DNA of 6,841 nucleotides from JBGTLW01 sp041743835 (lineage in GTDB: Bacteria > Planctomycetota > Phycisphaerae > Phycisphaerales > Phycisphaeraceae), in NCBI GenBank assembly GCA_041743835.1, contig JBGTLW010000260.1, positions 1 to 6,841 on the forward strand, written 5' to 3'. The notes under the pieces are model-generated. The model was given only the letters and a program-made list of their open reading frames with translations. It did not search any database and was not told the origin of the DNA. Below, in pieces: positions 1-5,939 of this stretch; the stretch's first letter is position 1; each line of letters begins with the position of its first letter. Position numbers and translations under genes: made by a program.

Positions 1-1
1 G

Positions 2-559
2 TCAGTTGATGGCAATGATGTTCATGTCCTCGGATTCGTGCAGAAGCGAACCGAGCACACTTCGGTGACATTCATGGTGACAGCGCTCGTAACACAGCAA
101 CGCGATACGCTTTTGTGATGCAAGGTCAGCCAATTCCTGTAGGCCTACGTTCATTTTCCGCCGTGCTAGGGACTCAAACCTCTTGGCGAATCGTTTAAAA
201 TCGCCGGTCTCGCGCAACTGATCACGCAACTCATCAGTCGAACCCAGCGAGGACATCGCATGATATTCGATGCCTGCATCTTGACACCGACGCGCGAGCG
301 AGCCGCCTCGAAAGTCAGCTTTCCGTGACATGGCTCGTTGCCTCACATCGACAAGCACATCTACTTCTGCTTCTAAAAGAGCGGCAAAGAGTTGGTCTCC
401 ATCTCGCTTTTCATAACCAATTGTAAATACGGTCGGCCCGTCGCCCACTAGCACCGCTTCGTGTTTGAAGCAGGTCGCGGCGCTCGAATGCCCTATCGCC
501 GCAAGTGACGGGGCGTTTTGCAGGCGTCTGCGTTCGATGGTGTCAGAAAAGCGGCTCAC
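2..559 (-). CDS. DUF488 family protein, second gene of a two-gene cassette
   Basis: The 185-residue product matches the DUF488 pattern: a first strand FTIGYEK (residues 45-51), VLVDVR (68-73), SRK (78-80) with a nearby F, GIEYH (96-100), a following LG, and a C-terminal LLCYER ending in a Cys/His cluster C160-H-H-E-C-H-R166. The family's biochemical role is not firmly established; its invariant Arg, Cys and His residues suggest an enzyme or nucleic-acid-related function. I chose the GTG at 559 because AAGGA lies 8 bases upstream; the open frame runs back to an ATG at 661, but that lies deep inside the upstream gene. This start gives about 44 residues before the domain and a 17-base overlap with the upstream gene, typical of translational coupling. 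GTG at 454 or 448 is an alternative that would leave only the domain. The gene is complete, ending in TGA at 2-4. Confidence 0.85.
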   Translation of the reverse strand: MSRFSDTIERRRLQNAPSLAAIGHSSAATCFKHEAVLVGDGPTVFTIGYEKRDGDQLFAALLEAEVDVLVDVRQRAMSRKADFRGGSLARRCQDAGIEYHAMSSLGSTDELRDQLRETGDFKRFAKRFESLARRKMNVGLQELADLASQKRIALLCYERCHHECHRSVLGSLLHESEDMNIIAIN

Positions 560-1292
560 TCGGTATATCCTTTTTGAACGGCTGGTATGTCCCACACACC
601 ATGAAAACCTGTCGGCGTTTCGCCTGATTTCCCATGAAAAAGGCAACCTGTCTTTTGGCACCGAAGAGGTCGCCCAACCATTTCTCCCTCATCCTATCCA
701 CGACATTATCGTAGCTGCCTCGCCAACTCCTCCACGTCTCAAAAACTTCCCAAGAAATAAACATAGAGTCGTGCGTGGCTCCGCTGTGGTCTCGCCACCG
801 CAATCTGAAGTTGAACGGCACTTTTTCTAGCGGTTTACGTTCTCCTGAGAACAAATCGAATTGCCTGAGCTTCTCCTGTTCCGCCGCTGACCACACGGGG
901 TGCGTGGGTTCCGCGTCAAATCCCAGCACTTCTGAGACCGCCACTGGGCCGATACTCCTCCCGCGATCGGTTAACTCTTGCAGGGACTCAACAATGGTTG
1001 GAGCAATCCAATGGTGCCGCGCAATGGGATCTGTCAGATGCCCTTCGATGCGTACCGTCTGATTTTCTGGGCGGCGAGTTTCGGGCCTTCCATCTTGCCC
1101 CTGCTTCAGCTTCAGCGTGATGATGTTAAATGTGCCAAACTGCTGGTGGGGTTCCAAGTAGCGCAAGGGCACGGGATACAGACGACGCCATTCGCCCGCA
1201 TCAGTGATGCCGGCGGTGCATACTGTTTCGGTATACCTCGTGCTGATAGTTGGATACGTTCTGACAGTCACGAGAATGCGTTCAACATCCAT
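543..1292 (-). CDS. Conserved-looking protein of unknown function, partner of DUF488
   Basis: This 249-residue soluble protein has no signal peptide or membrane segment, and I cannot name its family. The N-terminal part has ILVTVRTYP (6-14), then VCTAGIT..GEWRRLYPVPLRYL (24-46) and GRPETRRPE (69-77). The C-terminal part has FNFRLRW (160-166), a His (H174) before MFISWE (177-182), a Trp/Arg-rich stretch and MREKW (201-205). It closes with VAFFMGN (216-222) and VFMVCGTYQP (229-238). These clustered aromatic and charged motifs look like a real, constrained fold rather than a chance frame. The start is ATG at 1292; no strong Shine-Dalgarno is seen (a G-rich run lies upstream). It begins 22 bases after the lpdA stop on the same strand and overlaps the DUF488 gene, so it may be co-transcribed with lpdA. 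Base composition is lower in GC than lpdA, suggesting transfer. A role in defence or nucleic-acid processing is only a guess from the pairing. Confidence 0.8.
   Translation of the reverse strand: MDVERILVTVRTYPTISTRYTETVCTAGITDAGEWRRLYPVPLRYLEPHQQFGTFNIITLKLKQGQDGRPETRRPENQTVRIEGHLTDPIARHHWIAPTIVESLQELTDRGRSIGPVAVSEVLGFDAEPTHPVWSAAEQEKLRQFDLFSGERKPLEKVPFNFRLRWRDHSGATHDSMFISWEVFETWRSWRGSYDNVVDRMREKWLGDLFGAKRQVAFFMGNQAKRRQVFMVCGTYQPFKKDIPSEPLF
568..572 (-). promoter_or_regulatory. Ribosome binding site of the DUF488 gene
   Basis: AAGGA on the minus strand sits 8 bases before the GTG at 559, inside the 3' end of the upstream coding region. It decides the start of the DUF488 gene and supports coupled translation of the pair. 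Confidence 0.6.
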
Positions 1293-1314
1293 AGCACCAC
1301 GCCCCCAAGAGAGT

Positions 1315-2826
1315 TTAGAAGTGGATCATCCGGCCGTCGCTGCCTAGGGCGGCTTCGTGGACGGCTTCGCTCATGGTGGGGTGGGCGTGGATGGTGGCGA
1401 TGACTTCCTCGGCTGTGGCTTCGAGTCGCAGCGCCAGTGCCATCTCCGCGATCATCTCGGTGACGCCTTCGCCGATCATGTGTGCGCCGAGGATCTCGCC
1501 GTGCTTCTTGCCGGTGATGAGCTTGACGAAGCCGGTGGTATCGCCCAGCGCCTGCGCTTTGCCGCTGGCGAGGAATGGGAAGCTGCCGGCGTTGTAGGCG
1601 ATGCCCTCCTCTTTGCAGCGTTGTTCGGTGTAGCCGATGGACGCGACCTGCGGGTGGCAGTAGGTGCAGCCGGGGATCGCGTCGTAGTCGATGTCCTGCA
1701 CGTTGTGCCCGGCCAGCCGTTCGACGCAGACGATGGCTTCTTCGGAGGCGACGTGCGCCAGCCACGGCGGGCCGATGACATCGCCGATGGCGTAGATGCC
1801 GGGGACCGAGGTCTGGTATCGGCTGCCGGGGGTGCGGTAGTCGGTCTTGATGTGGCCCTTGATGATCGCGATGCCCAGCCGGTCCTCGAACAGCCCGTCG
1901 AACCGTCCGCGCACTCCGATGGCGACGAGCACCTTGTCCGCCTCGATGGTGCGGGCCTCGCCGTCGGTCGCGCTGCCGTCGGCCTTGGCGACCTGGGCCT
2001 TGATGCCGGCGTCGGTCTTCTCGATGGACTTGACGACGTGCCCGGTGATGATGTCGATGCCCTGCTTCTTGAAGGCTTTCTGTGCCGCTTTGCTGACGTC
2101 GTGGTCCTCGATGGGGAGGACGCGGTCGAGCATCTCGACGACGGTGACCTTGGTGCCAAACGCGTTGTAGAAGTAGGCGAACTCCATGCCGATCGCGCCC
2201 GAGCCGACGATGAGCAGGCTCTTGGGGCGCTCGGGCAGGGTCATGGCTTCTTTGGAGGAGATGACGCGTTCGCCATCGAACGGCGAGCCGGGCATCGCGC
2301 GGGGCGCAGCCCCAGTGGCGATGATGATGTGCTTCGCGGTGAGAACGTGCTGCGGCTTGGACTTGAAGCGGACGGCGGCGGGCATGTCCTGATCGACGCC
2401 GGGCAGGTGCGGGTCGAGCGATCCCTCGACGCCCTTGCGGTCGTACACGGTGACTTTCCCGGCCGCGGGGATGAAGGCGTGCCCGTCGAAGTGGGTGATC
2501 TTGTTTTTCTTGAAGAGGGCGTGGACACCTTTGTTGAGCTGGCTGGCGACGTCGCGGCTTCGGCCGATGATCTTGCCCCAGTCGTAGGACAGGCCCTGGG
2601 TCTTGATGCCGAAGTCCTCGCCCTCATGCTGGATCTTGCTGTAGAGCTCTGCCCCGGCGAGGAGGGCCTTGGTCGGGATGCATCCCCAGTTGAGGCACAC
2701 CCCGCCGAGCTTGTCACGCTCGATCACGGCGACGGACATGCCGAGTTGGGCGGCGCGGATCGCGCCGACGTAACCGCCCGGCCCGCCGCCGATGATGATG
2801 AGATCGAAGCTGGTGGGGTCGGGCAT
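1315..2826 (-). CDS. lpdA: Dihydrolipoyl dehydrogenase (E3 of 2-oxoacid dehydrogenase complexes)
   Basis: This FAD flavoenzyme reoxidises dihydrolipoyl groups of the E2 subunits of pyruvate or 2-oxoglutarate dehydrogenase, or of the glycine cleavage H protein, passing electrons to NAD+ in the cytoplasm. In 503 residues it shows the FAD-binding GGGPGG (13-18), the redox disulfide in GGVCLNWGCIPTK (C44 and C49), and IIIATG (168-172). The NAD-binding GSGAIG (208-213) is followed by an acidic residue ending the next strand (E231), as in NAD-specific members. The second FAD motif is YAIGD (345-349), and the dimer-interface catalytic pair is H482/E487 in HAHPTMSE. It is somewhat longer than the usual 460-480 residues; the extra lies mainly around residues 131-160. 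ATG at 2826 has AAGGA 8 bases upstream. No E1 or E2 gene is in the window, so its complex cannot be assigned. Confidence 0.97.
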   Translation of the reverse strand: MPDPTSFDLIIIGGGPGGYVGAIRAAQLGMSVAVIERDKLGGVCLNWGCIPTKALLAGAELYSKIQHEGEDFGIKTQGLSYDWGKIIGRSRDVASQLNKGVHALFKKNKITHFDGHAFIPAAGKVTVYDRKGVEGSLDPHLPGVDQDMPAAVRFKSKPQHVLTAKHIIIATGAAPRAMPGSPFDGERVISSKEAMTLPERPKSLLIVGSGAIGMEFAYFYNAFGTKVTVVEMLDRVLPIEDHDVSKAAQKAFKKQGIDIITGHVVKSIEKTDAGIKAQVAKADGSATDGEARTIEADKVLVAIGVRGRFDGLFEDRLGIAIIKGHIKTDYRTPGSRYQTSVPGIYAIGDVIGPPWLAHVASEEAIVCVERLAGHNVQDIDYDAIPGCTYCHPQVASIGYTEQRCKEEGIAYNAGSFPFLASGKAQALGDTTGFVKLITGKKHGEILGAHMIGEGVTEMIAEMALALRLEATAEEVIATIHAHPTMSEAVHEAALGSDGRMIHF

Positions 2827-2915
2827 GGTGGGGGTCCTTGGGGATTGGCGCGGGGGTGCGGGAACGTGGCGTTGGCGTGGTTCGTGCGTGGGGTAGGGCG
2901 CGCCGGGCGTGGGAA

Positions 2916-2936
2916 CGCGGGGCCAGACGGCCCGCG
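2916..2936 (-). other. GC-rich hairpin in the probable lpdA leader
   Basis: CGCGGGGCC (2916-2924) and GGCCCGCG (2929-2936) pair around an AGAC loop, giving an 8-bp stem with one bulged G. It lies about 90 bases before the lpdA start and has no T-run on either side, so it is not a standard terminator. If transcription starts near 2960 it would be in the mRNA leader. Whether it has a function is unknown. Confidence 0.4.
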
Positions 2937-2972
2937 CTAAACGAAGGCGCTAAACAACAGCGCTTAATGATA
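2934..2972 (-). repeat. Three tandem 13-bp repeats at the lpdA promoter
   Basis: On the plus strand the units GCGCTAAACGAAG (2934-2946), GCGCTAAACAACA (2947-2959) and GCGCTTAATGATA (2960-2972) are joined without spacers. The first nine bases of units 1 and 2 are identical, and unit 3 keeps GCGCT and differs mildly. The third unit contains the predicted minus-strand -10 box, so the array covers the -10 and the first transcribed bases. It could be a cooperative operator for an unknown regulator, but degenerate coincidence is not excluded. Confidence 0.5.
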
Positions 2973-2996
2973 TGGGATGAACGCGTCGCGTGTGAA
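2967..2996 (-). promoter_or_regulatory. Candidate sigma-70-type promoter for lpdA
   Basis: On the minus strand TTCACA (2996-2991) is followed after 18 bases by TATCAT (2972-2967), each close to the -35 and -10 consensus. Transcription would start near 2960, leaving a leader of roughly 134 bases. It sits in an AT-richer patch of an otherwise GC-rich intergenic region. Confidence 0.4.
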
Positions 2997-3015
2997 CCGC
3001 GCGGGTGGCGGTTTA
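2993..3015 (-). terminator. Weak hairpin at the end of the lipoprotein-like gene
   Basis: TGAACCGC (2993-3000) and GCGGTTTA (3008-3015) form an 8-bp stem with one G-T pair and a 7-base loop, overlapping the TAA of the upstream gene. No T-run follows, so intrinsic termination is doubtful. It also overlaps the proposed -35 box of lpdA. Confidence 0.25.
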
Positions 3016-3747
3016 CATGCCTTCCATCGCGTCGTCGATGGCGTCGTTGGCGTCGTCATCGGCGGGCGCTTCGGCTTCGTCGGCCTGGTCGTTTGGCCGG
3101 GCGGGGGGGACGATGACGGTGATGTTGGGGTTGTCTTTGACGATGTCTCGGAGTGCGATCATGTTGGCGCGGGGTGTGCCGGGCGTGCCGGTGACGATGA
3201 CGGCCCGCTGGCCGTAGAGCGACCTGAACAGCCGGGCGATTTCTTCGTTGGCGTGGGGCTGGCCGTCGAAGGTGATGGCCCCGTTCTCGTTGACATTGAG
3301 TTCGAGGCGGATGGGTGCGGCGGCGGGGTCATCGAGCAGGGGCTGCGCGCGGCTGGTGGCGGTTTCGGACTTGCGGAAGAAGACCTCGGTGCGGATGGGC
3401 GTGCCGGGCAGCTCGACGGTGCCGCTATCCAGGGCCTTGGACTTGCTGTAGTTCTGGTAGTTGCTCTGCGCGTGGCTGGGGTAGAGCCACCAGTTCATGG
3501 TGGTGGGCGGCGTGTTGGGTGCGCGGAGCACTTCGGGGTTTGAGTTGGTGTAGTTGAAGTCATAGACCAGTCGTTGCCCGGCCGGGACATCCATCGACCA
3601 CAGCGTTTCGCCGCCGACCGTATCGATGACAACCATCGTGGCGGGGAGGTGGGGTGTGGAGTTGACCTCGTGTCGGTCGCGTGAGCAGCCGACGGTGAGG
3701 GTGAGTGCGATTGCGATGAGTGCGAAGGTGGGTCGTGAGGCGAGCAT
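3013..3747 (-). CDS. Probable exported lipoprotein with ExbD/TolR-like C-terminal region
   Basis: The 244-residue product starts with a short signal sequence (basic R5, hydrophobic 8-19) ending at C21 in LTVGC. This is an imperfect lipobox, with Thr rather than Leu at -3. A middle part (40-130) holds a VPAGQRLVYDFNY segment and a Trp-rich stretch (NWWLYP, 85-90). Residues 146-213 (IRLELNVNENGAITFDGQP..., then RAVIVTGTPGTP, then ITVIV) resemble in order and spacing the periplasmic domain of ExbD/TolR proteins; this is a pattern match made by eye. The tail from 222 is very acidic (DEAEAPADDDANDAIDD). Unlike ExbD it has no obvious charged residue in a membrane anchor, and no exbB is nearby. The ATG at 3747 has AGGAG 7-8 bases upstream. 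It was probably transcribed alone, being separated by 156 bases from the Nudix gene upstream. Its exact function is unknown. Confidence 0.8.
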   Translation of the reverse strand: MLASRPTFALIAIALTLTVGCSRDRHEVNSTPHLPATMVVIDTVGGETLWSMDVPAGQRLVYDFNYTNSNPEVLRAPNTPPTTMNWWLYPSHAQSNYQNYSKSKALDSGTVELPGTPIRTEVFFRKSETATSRAQPLLDDPAAAPIRLELNVNENGAITFDGQPHANEEIARLFRSLYGQRAVIVTGTPGTPRANMIALRDIVKDNPNITVIVPPARPNDQADEAEAPADDDANDAIDDAMEGM

Positions 3748-3903
3748 GAAGGCGCTCCTGCGTGTCGTGTCGTGGGTCGGAAGATTGCTACGCGAACGGG
3801 TTTAGGATACGCCCAACACCGCGTCTAGGCCAGCGGCAGCGTTTGGTGGGTCGTAAGTTCTTCATCGGCGGTGGGTTTGGCGTGCCTGTAGCGTGTGGCG
3901 GGT

Positions 3904-4443
3904 TTATGGGCTTGCGGCGGTCGGCGCGGGGTGGTTTTGGCCGGGCGCGGGGGTGGATTGCTCGATATCCCAGACTAGTTTAGGCCCGTCGCAGTCGATG
4001 TGGGCCATGAAAAACCCGCCCCGGTGCTTCCAGAACGCCGGCCAGATGATATCGCGGTCGGTCTCGGGGATCGGCAGGGCGTCGATCTCCTCGGGGCGAT
4101 GCCATTCCAGCCGGCCCTCGTCCATCTCGCAGGCCGCGAGCGTCACCGGGCTTGTCACCTCGTAGAGGAACATCAGCCAATGGCCCTGGCCCTCGTAGCC
4201 CCGCTCGGACACGATCCCGGTGAGGTGCAGTTGCTCGGCTGTGATGTGCAGCCCGGTTTCCTCGGCGATCTCGCGCACGGCACAGGCGGTGGGGCTCTCG
4301 CCCGTGGCCTGCTCGAGCTTCCCACCGATGGGCGAGTAGAGGTCCAGGTTAGGGGGCTTACGCCGATGGAGCAGCAGCAGCCGACCCTCGGCATCGAACA
4401 GGTAGGCCAGCACAGCGATGCGGTAGGGCAAGACGGGGGTCAC
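3904..4443 (-). CDS. Nudix hydrolase
   Basis: This 179-residue cytoplasmic hydrolase should cleave a nucleoside diphosphate linked to another group, using Mg2+ or Mn2+. The Nudix box is at 41-65: G41, then E49 and REIAEETGL (57-65), with the metal-binding Glu residues E58, E61 and E62 present. The spacing between G41 and E49 is two residues longer than the canonical G-x5-E. A first strand (RIAVLAYLFD, 8-17), HRRKPPNLDLYSPIGGKLE and a C-terminal WKHRGGFFMAHIDCDG complete the fold. The pattern suits MutT-like members acting on damaged nucleotides, but the substrate cannot be read from the sequence. The start is GTG at 4443; an in-frame stop lies 9 bases upstream and no good Shine-Dalgarno is visible. 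GTG at codon 11 would cut into the first strand. An AT-rich repeat element lies directly upstream. Confidence 0.92.
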   Translation of the reverse strand: MTPVLPYRIAVLAYLFDAEGRLLLLHRRKPPNLDLYSPIGGKLEQATGESPTACAVREIAEETGLHITAEQLHLTGIVSERGYEGQGHWLMFLYEVTSPVTLAACEMDEGRLEWHRPEEIDALPIPETDRDIIWPAFWKHRGGFFMAHIDCDGPKLVWDIEQSTPAPGQNHPAPTAASP

Positions 4444-4455
4444 GGGGACAGTTTA

Positions 4456-4564
4456 GGGATTTTTGATTTTTGATTTTCGATTTGAAAGCAAAACGCCCAG
4501 CGCAGACCAACCCGGCGCGGCGGCTGCTGTCTTCAATCGAAAATCACACAATCGAAAATCCCCC
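4456..4564. repeat. AT-rich inverted repeat element with 7-bp periodicity
   Basis: The left arm has 7-bp units GATTTTT (4458), GATTTTT (4465), GATTTTC (4472) and a degenerate GATTTGA (4479). The right arm has AATCGAAAATC twice (4535-4545 and 4550-4560), each the exact reverse complement of GATTTTCGATT at 4472-4482. The GC-rich centre (4490-4530) codes for nothing evident. The arms could pair into a long imperfect hairpin. It fills the gap between the Nudix start and the end of the 138-residue gene, and contrasts sharply with the local GC content. It looks like a dispersed intergenic repeat (inference). Confidence 0.7.
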
Positions 4565-4570
4565 AATCCC

Positions 4571-4987
4571 TCACGCGGCGTCGCTGTGTTGGGGCTTGGG
4601 GAAGGCGGGGGCGTCGAAGGATTCGGTCCAGTCCTCGGCCCCGTCGATCTCCAGGGTCATCGCGGCGGTCTTGCGGTAGCCGAGCTTGCGGATGACTTCG
4701 AGCACCTCGGTCCACGTGGGGTACGGGCGTTTGTTGACGCGTTTGTAGGCGTCGATGGCCTTGATGAACAGGAACTGCTCGGGGGTCATCTCGCCTTCCT
4801 CGGCCGCTTTCATGAAGTCGGACCGACGCCGGCCCGGCCCGCGGCGGCGCTCGAGCCCCGTGCCCGGCGGGCGGGTGTCGATGACGTTGTGCCGACGCTC
4901 GGGCCCCTGACGCTTGCCGCCCGGCGCGTCACCGGTCAGCAGCTCTTCCTCGGCCGAAAGGTCCAGACCCTCAAAATCGTCGGTCAT
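4571..4987 (-). CDS. Small Arg-rich protein of unknown function with possible helix-turn-helix
   Basis: The 138-residue product begins at ATG 4987, chosen because AGGAG lies 6-7 bases upstream; the open frame extends to 5044 but without such a site. The N-terminus is acidic (MTDDFEGLDLSAEEELL). A basic linker follows (KRQGPERRH at 25-33, LERRRGPGRRRSDF at 45-58). A compact C-terminal domain covers 67-125, with TPEQFLFIKAIDAYKRVNKR and then YPTWTEVLEVIRKLGYRKTA. That two-helix pattern with a Pro-Thr-Trp turn recalls LexA-type winged helices, so DNA binding is conceivable but unproven. It lies 68 bases downstream of the acidic-protein gene on the same strand and could share its transcript. I do not recognise a named family. 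Confidence 0.75.
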   Translation of the reverse strand: MTDDFEGLDLSAEEELLTGDAPGGKRQGPERRHNVIDTRPPGTGLERRRGPGRRRSDFMKAAEEGEMTPEQFLFIKAIDAYKRVNKRPYPTWTEVLEVIRKLGYRKTAAMTLEIDGAEDWTESFDAPAFPKPQHSDAA

Positions 4988-5055
4988 CGTGCGCTCCTGC
5001 CTCCGCGGCAATTCGCCGGGGCACAGTGAGCGGCAGGCCCACACGGCTCCGGGGG

Positions 5056-5301
5056 TTAGTCCTCTTCTTCGTCGTCGAAGAACTCTTCCTCTTCGTCGTC
5101 GTCATCGTCGTCGTCGAGGTCGTCGTCGTCGTCGTCGTCGAAGTCGTCATCATCGTCTTCGTCTTCATCGTCAAAAAAGTCGTCGTCCTCAAACTCTTCA
5201 TCCTCTTCAGCCACGATCTGCTCGGGCCGCGTCGAAAAAAGCTCCCAACCGTTACAGACCGACGTGAACCAGAGTGTCTCGGACTTTTCGTACCCAGGCA
5301 T
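5056..5301 (-). CDS. Small protein with an extreme Asp/Glu tail
   Basis: This 81-residue protein has an N-terminal part of about 31 residues with aromatic and polar residues (YEKSETLWFTSVCNGWELFSTR). After that, 43 of the last 50 residues are Asp or Glu, broken only by Phe (six) and one Leu. The start at 5301 is well supported by AAGGAG 9 bases upstream, and TAA ends it at 5056. The tail DNA is a near-triplet repeat of GAC/GAG codons, which may change length by slippage. The isoelectric point must be very low. Such tails can bind cations or basic proteins or mimic nucleic acid, but nothing here identifies a partner. The non-repetitive N-terminus and strong ribosome site argue that it is a real gene. 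It is divergent from the membrane-protein genes at 5462. Confidence 0.8.
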   Translation of the reverse strand: MPGYEKSETLWFTSVCNGWELFSTRPEQIVAEEDEEFEDDDFFDDEDEDDDDDFDDDDDDDLDDDDDDDEEEEFFDDEEED

Positions 5302-5321
5302 GACAGTTATCTCCTTGTGTC

Positions 5322-5398
5322 ACAAGCCCACCGTGTGTCCGGGCCAGCCGTTGCCGACCCACCAATGGCGGTTACACTATCGGCATCCGTGGGCTTGT
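5322..5398. repeat. Inverted ACAAGCCCAC repeats in the divergent promoter region
   Basis: ACAAGCCCAC (5322-5331) is exactly repeated in inverted form as GTGGGCTTGT (5389-5398), with 57 bases between. The right copy extends to TCCGTGGGCTT (5386-5396), which is the exact reverse complement of the left arm of the hairpin at 6165-6175. One copy overlaps the proposed -35 box of the acidic-protein gene and the other lies just before its ribosome site. It may be an operator pair or a decayed palindromic repeat. Confidence 0.5.
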
Positions 5399-5401
5399 CA
5401 A
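5374..5401 (-). promoter_or_regulatory. Candidate promoter of the acidic-protein gene
   Basis: On the minus strand a perfect -35 TTGACA (5401-5396) is followed after 16 bases by TAGTGT (5379-5374), a fair -10. The start site would be near 5367, with a leader of about 66 bases before the ATG at 5301. No convincing promoter was found for the plus-strand gene at 5462. Confidence 0.45.
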
Positions 5402-5461
5402 CGACAAAAATCCATTCCCCGGCCTTCCCGACCTTATCCTACACCGCTCCCCCCGCTCGAC

Positions 5462-5929
5462 GTGACCGATTCACCCCCCCAAACCACGCTGCGCTTCGCC
5501 GCCGCCGTCGCCGCCTGGGTCTTCCCGGGCCTGGGGCACCTGCTCATCGGCCAACGCGCCCGGGGGTTCATTCTCATGGGCACCATAGGCGGGTTGTGGA
5601 CCCTGGGCCTGCTCATCGGGGGCATCTCCGTGATCGAGCACCGCGACCAGGACGGCAAGCTCCGCCCGTGGTTCCTCGGGCAGATGCTCCTGGCGCCCAC
5701 CCTCCCGGTGGATTACCTCCACCTCAAGCTCCGATCCGATCACATCGCGGAGTTTGGACGACTCCCCCTGCCCGACGACCCGACCATCCCCTACGTCCCC
5801 GCGATCGGCCGAACCCACGAGCAGGGCACGCTCTACACCTCGCTCGCGGGCCTGCTCAATCTGCTGGCGATCCTGCACGTGTCCTGCCAGCCCCCGCCCC
5901 GGCGGAAGGCCGCCACACCCAAAGCCTGA
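5462..5929 (+). CDS. Multi-pass membrane protein with PGLGHL motif (possibly DUF6677-like)
   Basis: The 155-residue product has a first hydrophobic segment (10-30) ending in the motif FPGLGHLLIGQRARG (21-35), and a second (36-57, FILMGTIGGLWTLGLLIGGISV). A weaker one lies around 71-85, and a last one at 123-140 (TLYTSLAGLLNLLAILHV). The PGLGH..G..RG motif occurs in small bacterial membrane proteins of unknown function; the DUF6677 label is from memory and unverified. The start is taken as GTG at 5462, giving MTDSPPQTTLRF just before the first membrane segment. The open frame continues to 5264, but that would overlap the acidic gene and add a proline-rich, non-membrane stretch. No Shine-Dalgarno is visible, so a leaderless or weakly initiated mRNA is possible. 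The next gene follows after 10 bases, forming an operon. Confidence 0.8.
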   Translation: MTDSPPQTTLRFAAAVAAWVFPGLGHLLIGQRARGFILMGTIGGLWTLGLLIGGISVIEHRDQDGKLRPWFLGQMLLAPTLPVDYLHLKLRSDHIAEFGRLPLPDDPTIPYVPAIGRTHEQGTLYTSLAGLLNLLAILHVSCQPPPRRKAATPKA

Positions 5930-5939
5930 GGGATGCCGC

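Noticed and set aside
560..661. ATG at 661 as the start of the DUF488 gene
   Set aside because: It would overlap the upstream gene by over 100 bases and adds no domain sequence; the GTG at 559 has a good ribosome site.
1357..2940. Long plus-strand open frame of 527 codons
   Set aside because: It lies antisense to lpdA, whose motifs are unmistakable. The translation is low-complexity (Gly, Asp, Val, Ala rich), as expected for the antisense of a GC-rich gene.
2934..2972. CRISPR-like array
   Set aside because: The units are only 13 bp with no spacers and no cas gene nearby.
3804..3832. Promoter for the lipoprotein-like gene (TATCCT at 3809-3804)
   Set aside because: The matching -35 (TGGCCT at 17-base spacing) agrees poorly with consensus, so I do not report it as a feature.
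4988..5044. ATG at 5044 as the start of the Arg-rich protein
   Set aside because: The ATG at 4987 has AGGAG at proper distance, and the extra 19 residues would themselves encode that ribosome site.
5068..5190. GTC/GTC triplet microsatellite
   Set aside because: It is explained by the Asp/Glu codons of the acidic protein on the minus strand, so it is not listed as a separate element.
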